Assembly: GCA_021648365.1 (NCBI GenBank)
Contig: JAKISY010000109.1
Coordinates: 1 to 14,874 of the forward strand
Reading direction: 5' to 3'
DNA: 14,874 nucleotides
Origin: Verrucomicrobiales bacterium
GTDB lineage: Bacteria; Verrucomicrobiota; Verrucomicrobiia; Verrucomicrobiales; DEV007
The translations under genes were made by a program, and so were the position numbers. Of the stretch, positions 14,874 through 14,874 are shown piece after piece. Position 1 is the first letter of the stretch; each line of letters begins with the position of its first letter. The notes under the pieces were generated by a model, which saw only the letters and a program-made list of their open reading frames with translations, ran no database searches and was not told where the DNA came from.

Positions 14874-14874
14874 T

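Overview
The window looks like a chromosomal segment of a PVC-superphylum bacterium, most likely Verrucomicrobiota. This is inferred from gene content: a formylglycine sulfatase, a Tat-exported Gfo/Idh/MocA oxidoreductase, a signal-peptide-bearing sugar isomerase/epimerase, a PAS-AraC regulator, a BlaI/M56 pair carrying carboxypeptidase-regulatory-like domains, and a Ser/Thr kinase of bacterial type. It also fits the near absence of Shine-Dalgarno sequences. Base composition is moderate, with no phage, IS, tRNA, rRNA or CRISPR signal. All 13 genes seen are protein-coding; the first and last run off the window.

Left end (1-2338): a BlaI/MecI-family repressor and an M56 (BlaR1-like) membrane metallopeptidase sit on the minus strand, coupled by an ATGA overlap. 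Two TACA-N2-TGTA-type dyads, 22 bp apart, lie just before the repressor start and look like its own operators. The peptidase has no penicillin-sensor domain; its C-terminal part is a string of beta-sandwich-like repeats, so the signal is probably not a beta-lactam.

Gas-sensing cluster (2551-5015, plus strand): a soluble Ser/Thr kinase (basic low-complexity tail, zinc ribbon, HLD instead of HRD) is followed closely by a single-domain protoglobin and a bacteriohemerythrin. One heme and one non-heme iron gas-binding protein beside a kinase suggest an O2/NO/redox-responsive phosphorylation system. This is the most novel-looking part of the window.

Middle (5227-7184, minus strand): a TolB/PD40 beta-propeller protein with an N-terminal membrane anchor and a YihY/BrkB-family membrane protein.

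Sugar region (7374-14873): minus-strand genes run SIS-domain isomerase, exported TIM-barrel isomerase/epimerase, sulfatase (the last two overlap by ATGA), then a Tat-exported Gfo/Idh/MocA oxidoreductase with its own candidate promoter. Divergent from the SIS gene is a ROK sugar kinase lacking the family zinc site; it overlaps tail to tail with a PAS-AraC regulator. At the right edge is a DUF4434-like glycoside-hydrolase-type protein, truncated by the window. Together these suggest desulfation, oxidation/isomerisation and phosphorylation of a sulfated or modified sugar under AraC control. The substrate cannot be read from the sequence.
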